A DNA stretch of 6,322 nt from Chloroflexota bacterium (GTDB taxonomy: Bacteria > Chloroflexota > Dormibacteria > Dormibacterales > Dormibacteraceae), in NCBI GenBank assembly GCA_003446775.1, contig DMCH01000004.1, forward strand, positions 34,808 through 41,129. Direction: 5' to 3'. Under the pieces are notes generated by a model that did not search any database, was not told where the DNA came from, and worked only from the letters and a program-made list of their open reading frames with translations. The position numbers and the translations under genes were made by a program. Shown piece by piece: positions 5,426 through 6,322 of this stretch (positions within the stretch are counted from its first letter, which is position 1; each line of letters opens with the position of its first letter).

Positions 5426-5860
5426 GTGAGGATTGGGCGTGCTACGGCCTTCCGTTGGACACTCGTGCCAATTGCACTTTCGTATGTCGCGGGGCTTCTT
5501 TTAGTCGCCAACCTCGCGTTCGGGGCCAGCCCCTTCTTCGGACAAGGCGTGTCCACACCGCCTGCGCGCACGGGCTCGTACGACAGCCGCCTGCCGGCCG
5601 TGGCTCCGGTCGATGGCCATCAGGTCGCGCGGGCGATCACAGAGGCCAGCGGAGGTCCACCGACCATCGGTTTGCCGCTGCGCGACGATTCATCTCCGAC
5701 GCCGGCGATTACCGCGGTTGCCTCGACACAGTACGGCGCGCCAGTCACCTTCACCACGACGCCCACCTACAAGGCAACAATGCAGGTGAGCACGATCCCC
5801 ATTGCAAGCCTGCACGCCTTGGTCCCAACCCATCTGTCCGCGAGCAAAGCCTCAGCGTAA
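5426..5860 (+). CDS. Small membrane-anchored or secreted Ser/Thr/Pro-rich protein
   Basis: Not recognised as a known family. From GTG 5426 the product is 144 residues. A basic N-terminus (RIGRATAFR) is followed by a hydrophobic stretch at about 11-33 (LVPIALSYVAGLLLVANLAF), a signal peptide or uncleaved anchor. A cleavage after AFGA near 34 is possible but lacks a clean A-x-A. The rest is exported by prediction: rich in Ala, Pro, Ser and Thr, no Cys, with VAPVDGHQVARAITEASGG at 59-77 and a Thr-rich patch VTFTTTPTY at 107-115. No enzymatic motif is visible. It is coupled to the HD-GYP gene with 11 bases between stop and start, so it may be an extracellular partner, target or envelope protein under the same control. 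Strong SD and coding bias support it being real. Confidence 0.75.
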   Translation: MRIGRATAFRWTLVPIALSYVAGLLLVANLAFGASPFFGQGVSTPPARTGSYDSRLPAVAPVDGHQVARAITEASGGPPTIGLPLRDDSSPTPAITAVASTQYGAPVTFTTTPTYKATMQVSTIPIASLHALVPTHLSASKASA

Positions 5861-5868
5861 AGGCTGAG
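5851..5868 (+). terminator. Weak hairpin at the operon end
   Basis: CTCAGC (5851-5856) and GCTGAG (5863-5868) form a 6-bp stem around GTAAAG, spanning the stop codon of the last operon gene. No T-run follows, so if it ends transcription it would not be a classical intrinsic terminator. An alternative pairing of AGCCT with AGGCT in the same place competes. Confidence 0.25.
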
Positions 5869-6221
5869 ATCCTGTGCCCCTAGCTTCGCCGGAAATTAGG
5901 CGATTGCTGGCTCGCGATCTTCAGGAACGCCAAGACGCTGCCAGCGAGGCCTTGCGACTTCGGACCTGGGACTAGATATCCCAACCACGGAATCCAATCC
6001 CGCTGGCCAAGGCGCATATCTCAATTGGGTTGTTGGCCGCTGCGATCGAGACTGACCGCGATCTGGTCTCGCCGCCGGGCTCATGAGCTCGCACCGGGAC
6101 AGCGGATCACCAATCCACGCGAGCCCGAATCAGCCCTGTTGGGTGCAAGTATTCACAAAGCGGCCAAGTTGGCCCACAAAGTTGCTGATCTTCTTACGCC
6201 CGCCCCCTTAAAAAGAGGGAC
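5869..6221. other. About 350 bases without a convincing gene
   Basis: Both strands were read. A reverse-strand frame at 5896-6084 has no SD or family resemblance. On the plus strand, 5880-5975 reads as an amphipathic helix-like stretch (SPEIRRLLARDLQERQDAAS, then EALRLRTWD, stop). It looks coding-like but has only TTG or CTG as possible starts, and may be the tail of a decayed gene. The right end carries the palindrome and direct repeats at 6154-6181 in front of the next gene. Confidence 0.45.
6154..6181. promoter_or_regulatory. Palindrome flanked by direct repeats, possible operator
   Basis: GGCCAA-G-TTGGCC (6162-6174) is a perfect 6-bp inverted repeat with a single central base. It is bracketed by two copies of CACAAAG at 6154-6160 and 6175-6181, 21 bases apart, about two helical turns. 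The site ends 41 bases before the ATG at 6222, where an operator or activator site would be expected. The binding protein is unknown. Confidence 0.4.
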
Positions 6222-6322
6222 ATGGCAAAGGTTAAAACGAAGCATCGGCGCCCCGACATCACCGCAGCGGAGCGCGGCGGCGATTGGAGCAAGCGCATCG
6301 AACACGAGGGGGTTCCCGGCGA
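6222..6322 (+). CDS. 5' end of an unidentified gene, cut by the window edge
   Basis: ATG 6222 opens a frame that is still open at the last base, 33 codons in. The visible N-terminus is MAKVKTKHRRPDITAAERGG followed by DWSKRIEHEGVPG. It is basic at first, then mixed charge, with no signal peptide. AGAGGG at 6214-6219 lies just two bases before the ATG, close for an SD but usable. The upstream purine-rich stretch and the palindrome at 6162-6174 support a real gene start. The family cannot be judged from this length. Confidence 0.5.
   Translation, partial: MAKVKTKHRRPDITAAERGGDWSKRIEHEGVPG

Noticed and set aside
1..6322. CRISPR array, intact tRNA, rRNA
   Set aside because: No regularly spaced repeats, no complete cloverleaf, no conserved rRNA segments seen on either strand.

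Overview
The window comes from a GC-rich bacterium, with G/C favoured at third codon positions. The gene content is an Hsp20 chaperone, a DUF4242 protein, a NarL/LuxR-type regulator, a HAMP/HD-GYP protein, remnants of an integrase-core transposase and a HEPN-like fragment. This fits Actinomycetota best (possibly a deep-branching soil lineage), with Chloroflexota as an alternative. No marker gene settles the taxonomy.

Left part (1-1500). A small heat-shock protein (start most likely 74) is preceded by a nine-codon open frame that has the strong Shine-Dalgarno (SD) sequence and whose stop overlaps the hsp20 start (ATGA). About 700 bases with no recognisable gene follow. They end in an inverted repeat and then a compact DUF4242 gene (1247-1498) with a textbook ribosome binding site.

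Middle part (1500-2905). This is a scrapyard of broken genes: a tRNA 3'-end-like minihelix (1864-1903), a perfect 9-bp inverted repeat, an IS transposase with internal deletions and no C-terminus (1977-2394), and a HEPN-like C-terminal fragment fused in frame to it (2395-2652). After these come pieces of a response-regulator receiver domain in the wrong frame (about 2766-2905). Together they suggest a recombination or integration hot spot next to a tRNA-derived site.

Right part (2906-5860). Four overlapping or abutting genes look like one translation-coupled operon: a LuxR-type DNA-binding protein with a truncated, frameshifted receiver domain, a 68-residue His-rich small protein joined by a GTGA overlap, a membrane-bound sensor with HAMP and HD-GYP domains (predicted c-di-GMP phosphodiesterase), and a small membrane-anchored or secreted Ser/Thr/Pro-rich protein. 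The most economical reading is a c-di-GMP signalling operon that lost the phosphorylatable half of its regulator when the left flank was rearranged.

Right end (5861-6322). About 360 bases have no convincing gene. A palindrome flanked by direct repeats lies 41 bases upstream of a new gene that starts at 6222 and runs off the window.
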